Assembly (NCBI RefSeq): GCF_900101895.1
Contig: NZ_FMVF01000007.1
Coordinates: forward strand, 47,006-111,005
Length of the DNA stretch: 64,000 nt
Reading direction: 5' to 3'
Origin: Flavobacterium caeni
GTDB lineage: Bacteria; Bacteroidota; Bacteroidia; Flavobacteriales; Flavobacteriaceae
The notes beneath the pieces are model-generated. The model saw nothing but the letters and a program-made list of their open reading frames with translations. It made no database searches and was not told the origin of the DNA. Numbering within the stretch: the stretch's first letter is position 1; every line of letters begins with the position of its first letter. Shown one piece after another: positions 26,058 to 34,410 of the stretch. A program made the translations under genes and the position numbers.

Positions 26058-27296
26058 ATGCCCGTTTTGAGAAAATTTTTACCGCTCGTCCTTATCCTGT
26101 TCACGTTGTTTTCGTGTAAAGAATCTGAAGAAACCCTCACAACCGATGTGGTCAAGCCACGTCCCGTGGTCGAGAATTTCGGGTTCAATCTCAACGATTT
26201 CAGTGTGGTACACGATACCGTGCAAAGCGGCGATACTTTCGGAAGTATTCTCGAGGGGCAAAATCTCGATACCCTTCGCGTGTATGACATCGTCCAAAAA
26301 ATAAAGGATACGTTCGACGTTCGGGTCATCCGCCGCGGAAAACCCTTTACCTTGTTGCGTGAAAAAGGACGCTACGCCAAACTCAAAGCGTTTATTTACC
26401 AACCCGACCGGCAGAGTTATTATGTGGTCGATTTGCGCGATTCGGTGTCGGTGACCAAAAAAGTCAGACCGGTGTTGGTCAAGGAAAGGACCATTGCGGG
26501 CGCGCTTGACGGGTCGTTGTCCGAAGCGCTCGAAAAAGAAAAAGTAGACATTGCGCTCGTTTCTCAAATTACCAAGGTTTATGCGTGGTCGATCGATTTC
26601 TTCAAGCTCAAAAAAGGCGACAAATTTGCCATCACTTTTACCGAACGCTACATCGACGATACCATCTACGACGGCGTCGACAGCCTCAAGGCGGCTTTCT
26701 TTGAATACAAAGGCAAAAAGGTCTACGCGTTTCCGTTCGAGCAAAAACAAGGCTCGGGCAAGCTCGCTTATTTTGACGAACAAGGAAAGGCACTCAAGAA
26801 TTTCTTTCTAAAGGCACCGCTCAAATACGTGCACATTACCTCGCGTTTTGCCGCCAATCGACTGCATCCGGTGCAAAAAATATGGAAAGCCCACAAGGGC
26901 ACCGACTACGCAGCGCCAACGGGAACCCCGATCATGACAACGGCCTCGGGCGTGGTCGAACAAACGGGGTATACGGCCGGAAACGGCAATTTTGTCAAGG
27001 TCAAACACGACCGCACCTACTCGACGCAGTATTTGCACATGTCCAAGATTTTGGTGCGCCGCGGGCAGCGGGTCACGCAGGGCGACGTAATCGGTCGCGT
27101 GGGCAGCACCGGACTTGCGACCGGCCCGCACGTATGTTACCGTTTCTGGAAGAATGGTGTTCAGGTCGATGCCTTGCGACTCAAATTGCCCAACGCCGAA
27201 CCCATGGACAAGAGCGATTTGCCGCGTTTCATGACCCAAATGGAGCCGCTCAAGCACCAACTCGACAGCATCGCCGAAAAGAAGTTTAAGGATTAG
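26058..27296 (+). CDS. M23-family peptidoglycan endopeptidase-like lipoprotein
   Basis: A 412-residue predicted lipoprotein (LFTLFSC, lipid Cys20) with a LysM-like or spacer region and a C-terminal M23 domain. The first zinc motif HKGTDY is intact (His279, Asp283). The second, normally HxH, reads GPHVCYRFW: His358 but Cys360. The enzyme would cleave cross-linking peptides in the cell wall if active. The start at 26058 gives the signal peptide MPVLRKFLPLVLILFTLFSC. It lies 7 bases after the tryptophan dioxygenase stop and may be co-transcribed; the stop codon abuts a structured RNA element. Confidence 0.9.
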   Translation: MPVLRKFLPLVLILFTLFSCKESEETLTTDVVKPRPVVENFGFNLNDFSVVHDTVQSGDTFGSILEGQNLDTLRVYDIVQKIKDTFDVRVIRRGKPFTLLREKGRYAKLKAFIYQPDRQSYYVVDLRDSVSVTKKVRPVLVKERTIAGALDGSLSEALEKEKVDIALVSQITKVYAWSIDFFKLKKGDKFAITFTERYIDDTIYDGVDSLKAAFFEYKGKKVYAFPFEQKQGSGKLAYFDEQGKALKNFFLKAPLKYVHITSRFAANRLHPVQKIWKAHKGTDYAAPTGTPIMTTASGVVEQTGYTAGNGNFVKVKHDRTYSTQYLHMSKILVRRGQRVTQGDVIGRVGSTGLATGPHVCYRFWKNGVQVDALRLKLPNAEPMDKSDLPRFMTQMEPLKHQLDSIAEKKFKD

Positions 27297-27440
27297 GAGC
27301 TATTCCCGCTTTTCGTTTCAATCTTTTTAGGAATTATTCCGTTTTGCTGCATAATTCCTAAAAAGGATTTCCACTGCAAATGCAACGCATTCATCGAATA
27401 CCGCTGAAAAATGTTGACAAATGAGGTAATCGGGGCTAGA
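27296..27440 (+). ncRNA. Structured RNA element, copy A (Flavo-1-like)
   Basis: The 5' arm CTATTCCCG (27300-27308) can pair with the 3' arm CGGGGCTAG (27431-27439) with one mismatch and one wobble. Inside it, ATCTTTTTAGGAATTAT (27331-27347) pairs with ATAATTCCTAAAAAGGAT (27351-27368). The same order of conserved blocks (CTAtTTCCCGCTTTcg, ATCTTT, AAAGGAT, CGGGGCTAG) occurs at 46973-47047 with a different hairpin sequence. The blocks resemble the Flavo-1 RNA motif known from Flavobacteria; the name is from memory and needs an Rfam search. It lies in the gap between the M23 gene and pgi. Confidence 0.65.
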
Positions 27441-27470
27441 AACTTAACTGCTTCGTAACAAGATTATCGT

Positions 27471-27478
27471 TAAATTTG
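27471..27478 (+). promoter_or_regulatory. Possible pgi -7 element
   Basis: TAAATTTG matches TAnnTTTG, 24 bases before the pgi ATG; no TTG is at the proper upstream distance. Confidence 0.45.
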
Positions 27479-27502
27479 CGCTTTCAAAAGCAACAAGATT
27501 CT

Positions 27503-29146
27503 ATGTCTTTACCAACGATCAATCCGACGACTACCGCTACCTGGCAAAAGCTCCAGCAGCATTACGATACGATGAAAAGCGTCCATATGAAATCGCTTTT
27601 TGAACAAGACGCGAACCGTGCGCAGCATTTTCACTTGAAATGGGAAGACTTCCTGGTCGATTATTCGAAGAACATCATCAACCAACAAACCATCGATTTG
27701 CTTGTCGAACTTGCACAGGAGTCCAAGCTCGACCAAGCGATCAAGTCTTATTTCGCAGGCGATGCGATCAACGCCACCGAAAAGCGCGCCGTGTTGCACA
27801 CTGCGTTGCGCGCGCCTGAATCGGCCCAAATTGCCGTAGAAGGCAAAAATGTGGTGCCCGAGATTTATGCGGTCAAGCACAAAATCAAGACGTTTACGGC
27901 CGAAGTGATCAACGGCACGCGCAAAGGTTTCACGGGCAAGCCTTTTACCGATGTGGTCAACATAGGAATCGGCGGTTCCGATTTGGGGCCGGCCATGGTG
28001 GTCGACGCGCTGCAGTTCTACAAGAACCATCTGAATGTCCATTTTGTTTCGAATGTAGACGGCGACCATGTGCGCGAAGTGATCAAGCATCTGGATCCCG
28101 AAACGACTTTGTTTGTTGTCGCTTCCAAAACCTTTACGACGCAGGAAACGCTCAGCAATGCCGAGACGATTCGCGCCTGGTTCTTGAAATCGGCGACGCA
28201 GCAAGACGTGGCCAAACATTTCGTGGCCGTGTCGACCAACATCCAAAAGGTGACCGAATTTGGCATCGACCCCAACAACATTTTCCCGATGTGGGATTGG
28301 GTGGGCGGTCGTTTTTCGTTGTGGAGCGCTGTAGGCTTGTCGATCGCACTGGCCGTCGGGTATGATCATTTCGATCAATTGCTTCAGGGCGCCCACGACA
28401 TGGACCGGCATTTTCAAACCGCGGCATTCGACCAGAATATTCCGGTCGTGTTGGCGCTGTTGAGCATCTGGTACAACAATTTCTTTGGCGCCGAAAGTGA
28501 AGCGCTCATTCCGTATACGCAATACCTGCAAAAGCTGGCGCCGTACTTGCAACAAGGCATCATGGAGAGCAACGGCAAGAGCGTAGATCGCGACGGGAAT
28601 TTGATCGATTATCAAACCGGGACCATCATTTGGGGCGAGCCGGGGACCAATTCGCAACATGCGTTTTTTCAGCTCATCCACCAAGGCACCAAGTTGATCC
28701 CAACCGATTTTATTGGTTTTGTCAAGCCTTTGTACGGCGATTTCGAGCACCACGATAAACTCATGTCGAACTTTTTCGCACAAACCGAGGCCTTGCTCAA
28801 CGGCAAGACCGCAACGCAGGTGATGGCCGAGTTCAACAAGACGCAACTTTCGACGGGAGAGGCCGAATTCTTGGCGCCGTTCAAGGTTTTTTCGGGCAAC
28901 AAGCCCACGAACACCTTGCTGATTCAAAAGCTCACGCCCAAAACACTGGGTTCGCTCGTGGCATTGTACGAGCATAAGATTTTTGTGCAGGGCGTCATCT
29001 GGAACATTTTCAGCTACGACCAATGGGGCGTCGAGTTGGGCAAACAGCTTGCGAATTCCATCTTGGACGAGATACGCACCAATACCGTCAAAAAGCACGA
29101 CAGTTCGACCGAATTTTTGCTTTCGTACTTTTTGAAGAATAAGTAA
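27503..29146 (+). CDS. pgi: Glucose-6-phosphate isomerase
   Basis: Interconverts glucose-6-phosphate and fructose-6-phosphate in glycolysis and gluconeogenesis. The 547-residue product starts at 27503 ([17 protein letters not shown]), after the -7 element; an in-frame ATG at 27476 lies inside it. Motifs: [50 protein letters not shown] and NGKSVDRDG, with the C-terminal [15 protein letters not shown] signature that carries the catalytic lysine region. It is monocistronic, with a terminator 20 bases after the stop. Confidence 0.98.
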   Translation: MSLPTINPTTTATWQKLQQHYDTMKSVHMKSLFEQDANRAQHFHLKWEDFLVDYSKNIINQQTIDLLVELAQESKLDQAIKSYFAGDAINATEKRAVLHTALRAPESAQIAVEGKNVVPEIYAVKHKIKTFTAEVINGTRKGFTGKPFTDVVNIGIGGSDLGPAMVVDALQFYKNHLNVHFVSNVDGDHVREVIKHLDPETTLFVVASKTFTTQETLSNAETIRAWFLKSATQQDVAKHFVAVSTNIQKVTEFGIDPNNIFPMWDWVGGRFSLWSAVGLSIALAVGYDHFDQLLQGAHDMDRHFQTAAFDQNIPVVLALLSIWYNNFFGAESEALIPYTQYLQKLAPYLQQGIMESNGKSVDRDGNLIDYQTGTIIWGEPGTNSQHAFFQLIHQGTKLIPTDFIGFVKPLYGDFEHHDKLMSNFFAQTEALLNGKTATQVMAEFNKTQLSTGEAEFLAPFKVFSGNKPTNTLLIQKLTPKTLGSLVALYEHKIFVQGVIWNIFSYDQWGVELGKQLANSILDEIRTNTVKKHDSSTEFLLSYFLKNK

Positions 29147-29164
29147 TTTGAACCCATTCTAGAT

Positions 29165-29194
29165 AAAAACCTCCAATAAAGTGAGGTTTTTTTT
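29165..29194 (+). terminator. Terminator of pgi
   Basis: Arms AAAACCTC (29166-29173) and GAGGTTTT (29183-29190) followed by T residues. Confidence 0.88.
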
Positions 29195-29196
29195 GT

Positions 29197-29204
29197 TATA
29201 TTTG
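29197..29204 (+). promoter_or_regulatory. Possible -7 element of the small membrane protein gene
   Basis: TATATTTG, 19 bases before the ATG at 29224; the upstream TTG is not well placed. Confidence 0.45.
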
Positions 29205-29223
29205 TTAGACTAAACCAAGAAAC

Positions 29224-29667
29224 ATGTACACATTTATACAGAAATTCCATTCGGGATGGGCTTATCTCGCGCTCCTTTTGATTGTGGTGGCGGTGGTCAA
29301 TTCGATCGTCGGATTGTCCCGAAAAAAGGAGTTTTCGGCCAACGACAGAAAGATGGGGCTGTTTGCGCTGGTCTTTACCCACGTCCAGTTGCTGATTGGG
29401 TTAATCCTTTATTTCATTTCGCCTAAAGGTTATGCGTTAATCAGTCAAGTAGGAATGGGCACGGTAATGAAAACTGCCGAATTACGCCTGACTGTCATCG
29501 AGCATCCCATCACCAATATCTTGGCCATCCTATTTATCACCATAGGCTGGTCTAAACACAAAAAAGCATCGACTTCCGAAGCGAAGTTCAAATCCATCGC
29601 GATTTTTTATGCCATCGGCTTGGTATTGCTTTTGAGCCGGATACCGTGGCAAAGTTGGCTGCAATAG
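29224..29667 (+). CDS. Small four-helix membrane protein, cytochrome B-like
   Basis: A 147-residue protein with four predicted transmembrane segments (about residues 12-32, 45-66, 88-110 and 122-142). Histidines His9, His55 (TFTHVQLL-type region ALVFTHVQLLIGL) and one in VIEHPITN could bind heme. Similar Bacteroidota proteins are labelled 'cytochrome B' in databases, on weak grounds. No partner subunit is adjacent. It lies between pgi and rlpA and has its own possible promoter. Confidence 0.75.
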   Translation: MYTFIQKFHSGWAYLALLLIVVAVVNSIVGLSRKKEFSANDRKMGLFALVFTHVQLLIGLILYFISPKGYALISQVGMGTVMKTAELRLTVIEHPITNILAILFITIGWSKHKKASTSEAKFKSIAIFYAIGLVLLLSRIPWQSWLQ

Positions 29668-29748
29668 GCGGTCGTATTGCCCTTGCCAGCAGGACTGGCC
29701 TATTTAGGAATAGTATTTGTTTAACCGCGCCGAACCTAAACCCGGATT

Positions 29749-30240
29749 ATGAATTTCAAAAAGAATTTATTCGTGTTGTTTCTAGCGGCTTTTTCAGCGG
29801 CCTGCTTTGGCCAGGCCAAGCCCATCGAAAAGAAAATCACCCCGAACCCACGTTCGAAAGACACCCTCAAAAACCTAACTGTCAAGGCTGAGCCTGCGTT
29901 GATCGATACGCTTACCAACATCAGCCTTAAATTCAAACCCTACAAGAAAGCGGTACACGCTTCGTACTACCACAACAAATTCAACGGGAGACGCACGGCA
30001 AGCGGCGCACGTTTCGACAACCAAAAATACACGGCGGCACACCGTAAATTGCCTTTCGGGACGATGTTGCGCGTCACCAACGAGAAGAATGGAAAATCGG
30101 TGGTGGTCGAAGTGACTGACCGCGGACCATTTACACGTGGCCGCGAAATCGACTTGACACGCAAAGCGTTCATGGAAATCGCCGACAACAAAAACTCAGG
30201 ATCCATGTCGGTAACCATCGAAGAAGAGATGCCGCGTTAG
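29749..30240 (+). CDS. rlpA: RlpA-type septal/lytic transglycosylase, double-psi beta-barrel
   Basis: A 163-residue exported protein (signal peptide MNFKKNLFVLFLAAFSAACFGQ) with a C-terminal RlpA double-psi beta-barrel: ASYYHNKFNGRRTASGARFD, LPFGTMLRVTNEKNGKSVV and VTDRGPFTRGREIDLTRKAF. The catalytic aspartate of RlpA-like barrels corresponds to the Asp in VTDRGP. There is no C-terminal SPOR domain, so septal targeting is uncertain. The signal peptide ends SAACFGQ, and the cysteine might be lipidated. It overlaps the convergent GldH-like gene by four bases. Confidence 0.9.
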   Translation: MNFKKNLFVLFLAAFSAACFGQAKPIEKKITPNPRSKDTLKNLTVKAEPALIDTLTNISLKFKPYKKAVHASYYHNKFNGRRTASGARFDNQKYTAAHRKLPFGTMLRVTNEKNGKSVVVEVTDRGPFTRGREIDLTRKAFMEIADNKNSGSMSVTIEEEMPR

Positions 30241-30701
30241 TCGCCCGATTTTGTCACGCGGATGCCAATGCCGATTACATTCGGCAAATAGTCGTGGTTG
30301 AACCTGTTCGACAAATTGACGGTGTAACTTCCCGCAGACAGGCTTTGGTTTTGGAACACTACCTGCCGCAAATCGCAATAATCTCCGGCACAATCCCCCG
30401 ATTCCTTGCCGTTGGCGTCCTTCGTACGAATTACGAATGGTTGTGGTGTAGATACCCCGTCGGGGCTTGTCAAGGTGATCTGTATGGGAATCTCGGCAAA
30501 TTGTACTTCGGCCACATAGCTAAAATCGACAAACAAGTCATAATGGTCCGCGGTGTCCAAGGAAAAGGAATAGGAACGGGTATCCGATCGCTGCCATCGG
30601 TTGTCTTCGAACGATGCGTCGAATTGTTTGAACACGACATTGCGATTGCAGGACCACAACACAAAGACGACCACTGTGTAAAAAATCAGTCTCATTTCCA
30701 A
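30237..30701 (-). CDS. gldH: GldH-like gliding-motility lipoprotein
   Basis: A 154-residue lipoprotein (VVVFVLWSC, lipid Cys18). The mature start NRNVVFKQFDASFEDNRW and the beta-sandwich pattern (YSFSLDTADHYDLFVDFSY, ending in IGIGIRVTKSG) resemble GldH, a lipoprotein needed for Flavobacterium gliding and type IX secretion. The match is by layout and size; the sequence is divergent, with an unusual CAGDYC pair near residue 105. A generic lipoprotein is the alternative, so the symbol is tentative. Its start overlaps the end of the CYTH gene by ten bases, so the two are translated together. Confidence 0.55.
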   Translation of the reverse strand: MEMRLIFYTVVVFVLWSCNRNVVFKQFDASFEDNRWQRSDTRSYSFSLDTADHYDLFVDFSYVAEVQFAEIPIQITLTSPDGVSTPQPFVIRTKDANGKESGDCAGDYCDLRQVVFQNQSLSAGSYTVNLSNRFNHDYLPNVIGIGIRVTKSGD

Positions 30702-31162
30702 TTCTTAAAGGGATTGTTGCTTAAATGGGCGTTGTAATAACGTACATCGGCGGTCACTTCATCGCCCAACCAATCGGGTTTTTCGAAGGTTTCGTTTTCG
30801 TCATGCAGTTCAATTTCGGCCAGAACGAGCCCGTGGTTGTCGCCAGCGAATACATCGACCTCAAAAACGTGTTTGCCGTGACGGATTTCATACCGGATTT
30901 TGTCGATTATTCCAGGTTCACACAGTTCGAGCAACGGTTTTGCATCGGACAGCGCCAGTTCGGTTTCCCATTCCAATCTCGTGGTGCCCGAGTCGTTTCC
31001 CTTGCCCTTGATGGTCAGGAATCCGCTTTCGCCCTTGATGCGTATGCGTACCGTCCGTTCGGGATGCGAATTCAAATACCCTTGCACGATGCGGGTCTTG
31101 GCATGGGCCAACGCTTTGTAATCGTCTGAAAGTACCAGAAATTTGCGTTCGATTTCTACCAT
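30692..31162 (-). CDS. CYTH-domain protein (triphosphatase family)
   Basis: A 156-residue single-domain protein of the CYTH/TTM fold: the signature EIERKFLV (residues 3-10, ExExK) starts it, and the basic/acidic strands (RTVRIRIKGESGFLTIKGKG, TTRLEWETEL, VFEVDVFAGDNHGLVLAEIEL) follow in the right order. Members hydrolyse inorganic triphosphate or related compounds with a metal ion. The substrate here is unknown. The gene is first in a two-gene minus-strand unit with the GldH-like lipoprotein and is divergent from the membrane protein at 31223. Confidence 0.92.
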   Translation of the reverse strand: MVEIERKFLVLSDDYKALAHAKTRIVQGYLNSHPERTVRIRIKGESGFLTIKGKGNDSGTTRLEWETELALSDAKPLLELCEPGIIDKIRYEIRHGKHVFEVDVFAGDNHGLVLAEIELHDENETFEKPDWLGDEVTADVRYYNAHLSNNPFKNWK

Positions 31163-31222
31163 GGTTGTTTTATGACCAAGTTAAGGATTTTCCGGCACCA
31201 ATTTGTATTTTTACGTCAAAGT

Positions 31223-33259
31223 ATGCGTATGAGAAAGAATTCCGCTACTACCCAATTGACACCCGTACAGTGGCTCGAACAGAAGTGTGGGCTGCTTCCT
31301 GATTGGTCTTCGCCGCTCGATGCCTTGGTAGAATGGGTACAGACCATTCGCCCAAAGAACCCGAGCAAGGTCGATACCGTCGACCTTTCGGCGTTACTGT
31401 CGTTTTTTGCGGCGAATCCGGAATGTGCGGCGCAGTTTTCGGGTTGTGTCAAGGAGGTGTTGCGCGCCAAGCAGTTCAGCAAGTTCTTGTCGGATGCGGC
31501 CATCTTGCAGGATGTGGACTTTTTGTTCGAATTGCGCCGGCGGCTGTCTGCCAAATTGCTGCCCTACCAGCCGCAAAAAGACCGGTTGGATTTTGTCTTG
31601 AACCAGGTTTTTTATCTGGCGACCGATATCGATTGGATCCAAAAAATCCCACGCGAACAACTCTCGGCTTTGTTCGATGTCCTGCAGTTCCCCAACCTTT
31701 ACGAATCTGCCGATGCCGACGCGCCGCTATCGGAAATGATGATCGCGATGGATTACATCATCCAACGCATCAGCGGGCGCGCCATGGAAAACGAGGTGAT
31801 CAAGATGGTGCCTGAGTTCGACGGATACGAAAGTCCTTTCTCGGCTTTTGAAATAGAGTTGCTGCAAATAGAGGAACGGATCAAGTCCAACGGTTCGCAT
31901 GCGCTGCAACACGACGATTTGTCGTACAGGCAACTGCAGGTATTGCATGCACAATGCGAAGAATTTGTCGAGAAGGCGTTCGCCAATAGCGCCAAGTACG
32001 GCATTTCGTTGCGCGTTAACCAACACCTTTTGCGGATCAGACAGCAGTTGAAAAGGCTCAAAGTACTCATGCCGTTGCTGGTGGCCGAATCGAACGACGA
32101 GAAAAAGGAAAATACGATCGCGCTGTCGCTTCGGTTGATCGAGTACAATTGTTACAAGAACAACGTACGGCGTTTTATAGCCGAAAGCACGCAGTTGTTG
32201 TCCTACGAAATTACCCAACACACCGCCAAGACGGGTGAGCACTACATCACCGAAAGCCGTCGCGAGTATTTCAAGATGTTTTGGGCGGCCTTGGGCGGCG
32301 GATTGGTTGTCGGGATACTGTGCATCCTCAAGCTATTATTGGCCAACGTCGACGCGAGTTTTTTTGGACACGCGTTCCTGTACAGTATGAACTACGCCTG
32401 TGGGTTCATCGCGATTTACCTGCTTAGCTTTACGCTGGCCACCAAGCAACCCGCGATGACGGCGTCGGCCCTGGTGCGCGCGCTCGAGGAAGGCGCCAAG
32501 CAACAAGGGCATGAAGACGAAAAATACTATGCCTTTGCCGTGTTGTTTGCGCGCGTGGCGCGTTCGCAGTTTATTGCGTTTGTGGGCAACGTGGTCATGG
32601 CGTTTCCGGTTTCGCTATTGGGCGTTTGGGCCATCGATCAGCTTTTTGGTGTGAACATTGCCGCCTCAAAGTGGCCCAAGCTGTCAACCGATTTGAGCCC
32701 CGTACATTCGTTGGCGATCTGGCATGCCGCCATCGCGGGGGTGTATTTGTTCTTGTCGGGAATCATTTCGGGTAGCATCGCCAACCGCGACAAACACAAC
32801 CAGGTGTACTACCGCATCGAGGAGCATCCGATCCTCAAGAGAACCTTCGGCAAGGCCAAAACCAAAACATTCGCCAAATGGTACGAAAAGCGCTGGGCGG
32901 GTATCACCTCGAATTTTTGGTTTGGGGTTTTTATGGGCAGTACAGTACCCGTGGGGTTGTTCCTTGGGCTCAACCTCGACGTGCGACACATTACCTTTGC
33001 CAGCGGCAACCTGGCGTTGGCCCTTTTTGGCGCCGATTGGCAACTGGGACCCACGATGCTTTTTTGGGCCATTCTTGGGATAGGCGTCATCGGATTCGTC
33101 AATTTCATGGTGAGTTTTGGACTGTCGCTTGGTTTGGCGTTCCGGTCGCGCGGCATGGCCTGGTCGGAACTCGGGTTGGTTTGGCTGTCGGTTTGGCAGC
33201 ACTTTAAATTCAAGCCGTCTAGCTTTTTTGTCCCCAGCGTGCGCAAAGTGCGTGGCTGA
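31223..33259 (+). CDS. Gcr-type membrane protein ('site-specific recombinase' family)
   Basis: A protein of about 678 residues. The N-terminal 380 residues are soluble and helical; the C-terminal part has about six membrane segments starting with MFWAALGGGLVVGILCILKLLL. The arrangement matches the family named after the gonococcal gcr gene (PF10136-type), called site-specific recombinase, although the protein has membrane helices and no known recombinase catalytic motif. The real role is unknown. The start could be 31223 or 31229; an ATG at 31172 is less likely. Divergent from the CYTH gene. Confidence 0.78.
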   Translation: MRMRKNSATTQLTPVQWLEQKCGLLPDWSSPLDALVEWVQTIRPKNPSKVDTVDLSALLSFFAANPECAAQFSGCVKEVLRAKQFSKFLSDAAILQDVDFLFELRRRLSAKLLPYQPQKDRLDFVLNQVFYLATDIDWIQKIPREQLSALFDVLQFPNLYESADADAPLSEMMIAMDYIIQRISGRAMENEVIKMVPEFDGYESPFSAFEIELLQIEERIKSNGSHALQHDDLSYRQLQVLHAQCEEFVEKAFANSAKYGISLRVNQHLLRIRQQLKRLKVLMPLLVAESNDEKKENTIALSLRLIEYNCYKNNVRRFIAESTQLLSYEITQHTAKTGEHYITESRREYFKMFWAALGGGLVVGILCILKLLLANVDASFFGHAFLYSMNYACGFIAIYLLSFTLATKQPAMTASALVRALEEGAKQQGHEDEKYYAFAVLFARVARSQFIAFVGNVVMAFPVSLLGVWAIDQLFGVNIAASKWPKLSTDLSPVHSLAIWHAAIAGVYLFLSGIISGSIANRDKHNQVYYRIEEHPILKRTFGKAKTKTFAKWYEKRWAGITSNFWFGVFMGSTVPVGLFLGLNLDVRHITFASGNLALALFGADWQLGPTMLFWAILGIGVIGFVNFMVSFGLSLGLAFRSRGMAWSELGLVWLSVWQHFKFKPSSFFVPSVRKVRG

Positions 33260-33288
33260 CCGATAATCCGTTTGGTTACCTTTATCCC

Positions 33289-34374
33289 ATGGATCCACAA
33301 ACAACACAACGCAAGATCATCCACGTAGACATGGACGCGTTCTATGCGTCGGTGGAACAGATGGACAACCCGGAGCTGCGCGGCAAACCCATAGCGGTGG
33401 GCGGTGGCGGGACACGGGGCGTGGTGTCGGCGGCGAGTTATGAAGCGCGGAAGTTTGGCGTGAGAAGCGCGCTCAGCGGTGTTTTGGCACGTAAGTATTG
33501 CCCGGAGTTGATTTTTGTGCGGCCGCGTTTCGACCGTTACAAGGAAATATCGAAAAAAATCCGAAAGATATTCCTCGAGTATACCGATCTGGTCGAACCG
33601 TTGTCGCTCGACGAAGCCTACCTCGACGTCACGTACAACAAAAAAGGCAACCCCAGCGCTACGCTGATTGCGCAGGAAATCCGCAAACGTATTTTTGAGG
33701 AAGTTGGGCTTACGGCTTCGGCGGGCATTTCGGTCAACAAATTTATCGCCAAGGTCGCGTCGGACTACAACAAGCCGAACGGCCAGAAAACGGTCAATCC
33801 GGACGAAGTCATCGCTTTTTTAGAAGAGTTGCCCATCAAGAAATTCTACGGCGTGGGCAAAGTGACCACCGAGAAGATGTACCAGCTCGGCATTTTTACG
33901 GGCGCCGATTTGAAGCTAAAACCCATCGAATTCCTCGAGAAGCATTTCGGAAAATCGGGAAGTTATTACTACAACATTGTCCGAGGCATCCACCATAGCG
34001 AGGTCCGGCCCGAGCGTACCGCCAAATCGGTGGCCACCGAACACACCTTTCGCGAAAACCTGACATCGGAGATTTTCATGCTCGAGAAACTCGAGACCAT
34101 CGCGGCCGAACTCGAGAACCGGCTTAAACGCTACAACATCGCAGGAAAAACCGTTACGCTCAAAATCAAATACAGCGATTTTAGCCTGCAAACGCGCAGC
34201 AAAACACTGCCCTATTTCATCTCAGACCGATCGTTGCTGTTTGACGCCGCCAAAGAACTGCTGTTCCAGGAGAAGATGAAGGAATCGGTAAGGCTTTTGG
34301 GGATTTCGCTCAACAATTTGAACAACGAAGACCGCAAAACACCCGTGGCGGTGCAACTCAAATTCGAGTTCTAA
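33289..34374 (+). CDS. dinB: DNA polymerase IV (Y family)
   Basis: Error-prone translesion polymerase. The 361-residue product has the catalytic carboxylates in HVDMDAFYASVEQ (near residue 10-20) and SLDEAYLDV (about 105-113), then the helix-hairpin-helix thumb (LPIKKFYGVGKVTTEKMYQL) and the little-finger domain. It ends KTPVAVQLKFEF without an obvious QxxLxLF clamp-binding motif; the terminal QLKFEF may act as one (QL..F). No LexA box was recognised upstream. It is convergent with pyk. Confidence 0.96.
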   Translation: MDPQTTQRKIIHVDMDAFYASVEQMDNPELRGKPIAVGGGGTRGVVSAASYEARKFGVRSALSGVLARKYCPELIFVRPRFDRYKEISKKIRKIFLEYTDLVEPLSLDEAYLDVTYNKKGNPSATLIAQEIRKRIFEEVGLTASAGISVNKFIAKVASDYNKPNGQKTVNPDEVIAFLEELPIKKFYGVGKVTTEKMYQLGIFTGADLKLKPIEFLEKHFGKSGSYYYNIVRGIHHSEVRPERTAKSVATEHTFRENLTSEIFMLEKLETIAAELENRLKRYNIAGKTVTLKIKYSDFSLQTRSKTLPYFISDRSLLFDAAKELLFQEKMKESVRLLGISLNNLNNEDRKTPVAVQLKFEF

Positions 34375-34403
34375 AAAAAAAATCCCGGACAAGCCGGGAT
34401 TCA
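34371..34403. terminator. Terminator between dinB and pyk
   Basis: Arms AATCCCGG (34381-34388) and CCGGGATT (34394-34401) with a five-base loop. The A run at 34373-34380 forms the T tail for pyk on the minus strand, so it is mainly the pyk terminator. Confidence 0.85.
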
Positions 34404-34410
34404 AAGTCTT

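Noticed and set aside
27509..29098. Minus-strand ORF of 529 codons opposite pgi
   Set aside because: Antisense frame of a conserved gene; no domain recognised.
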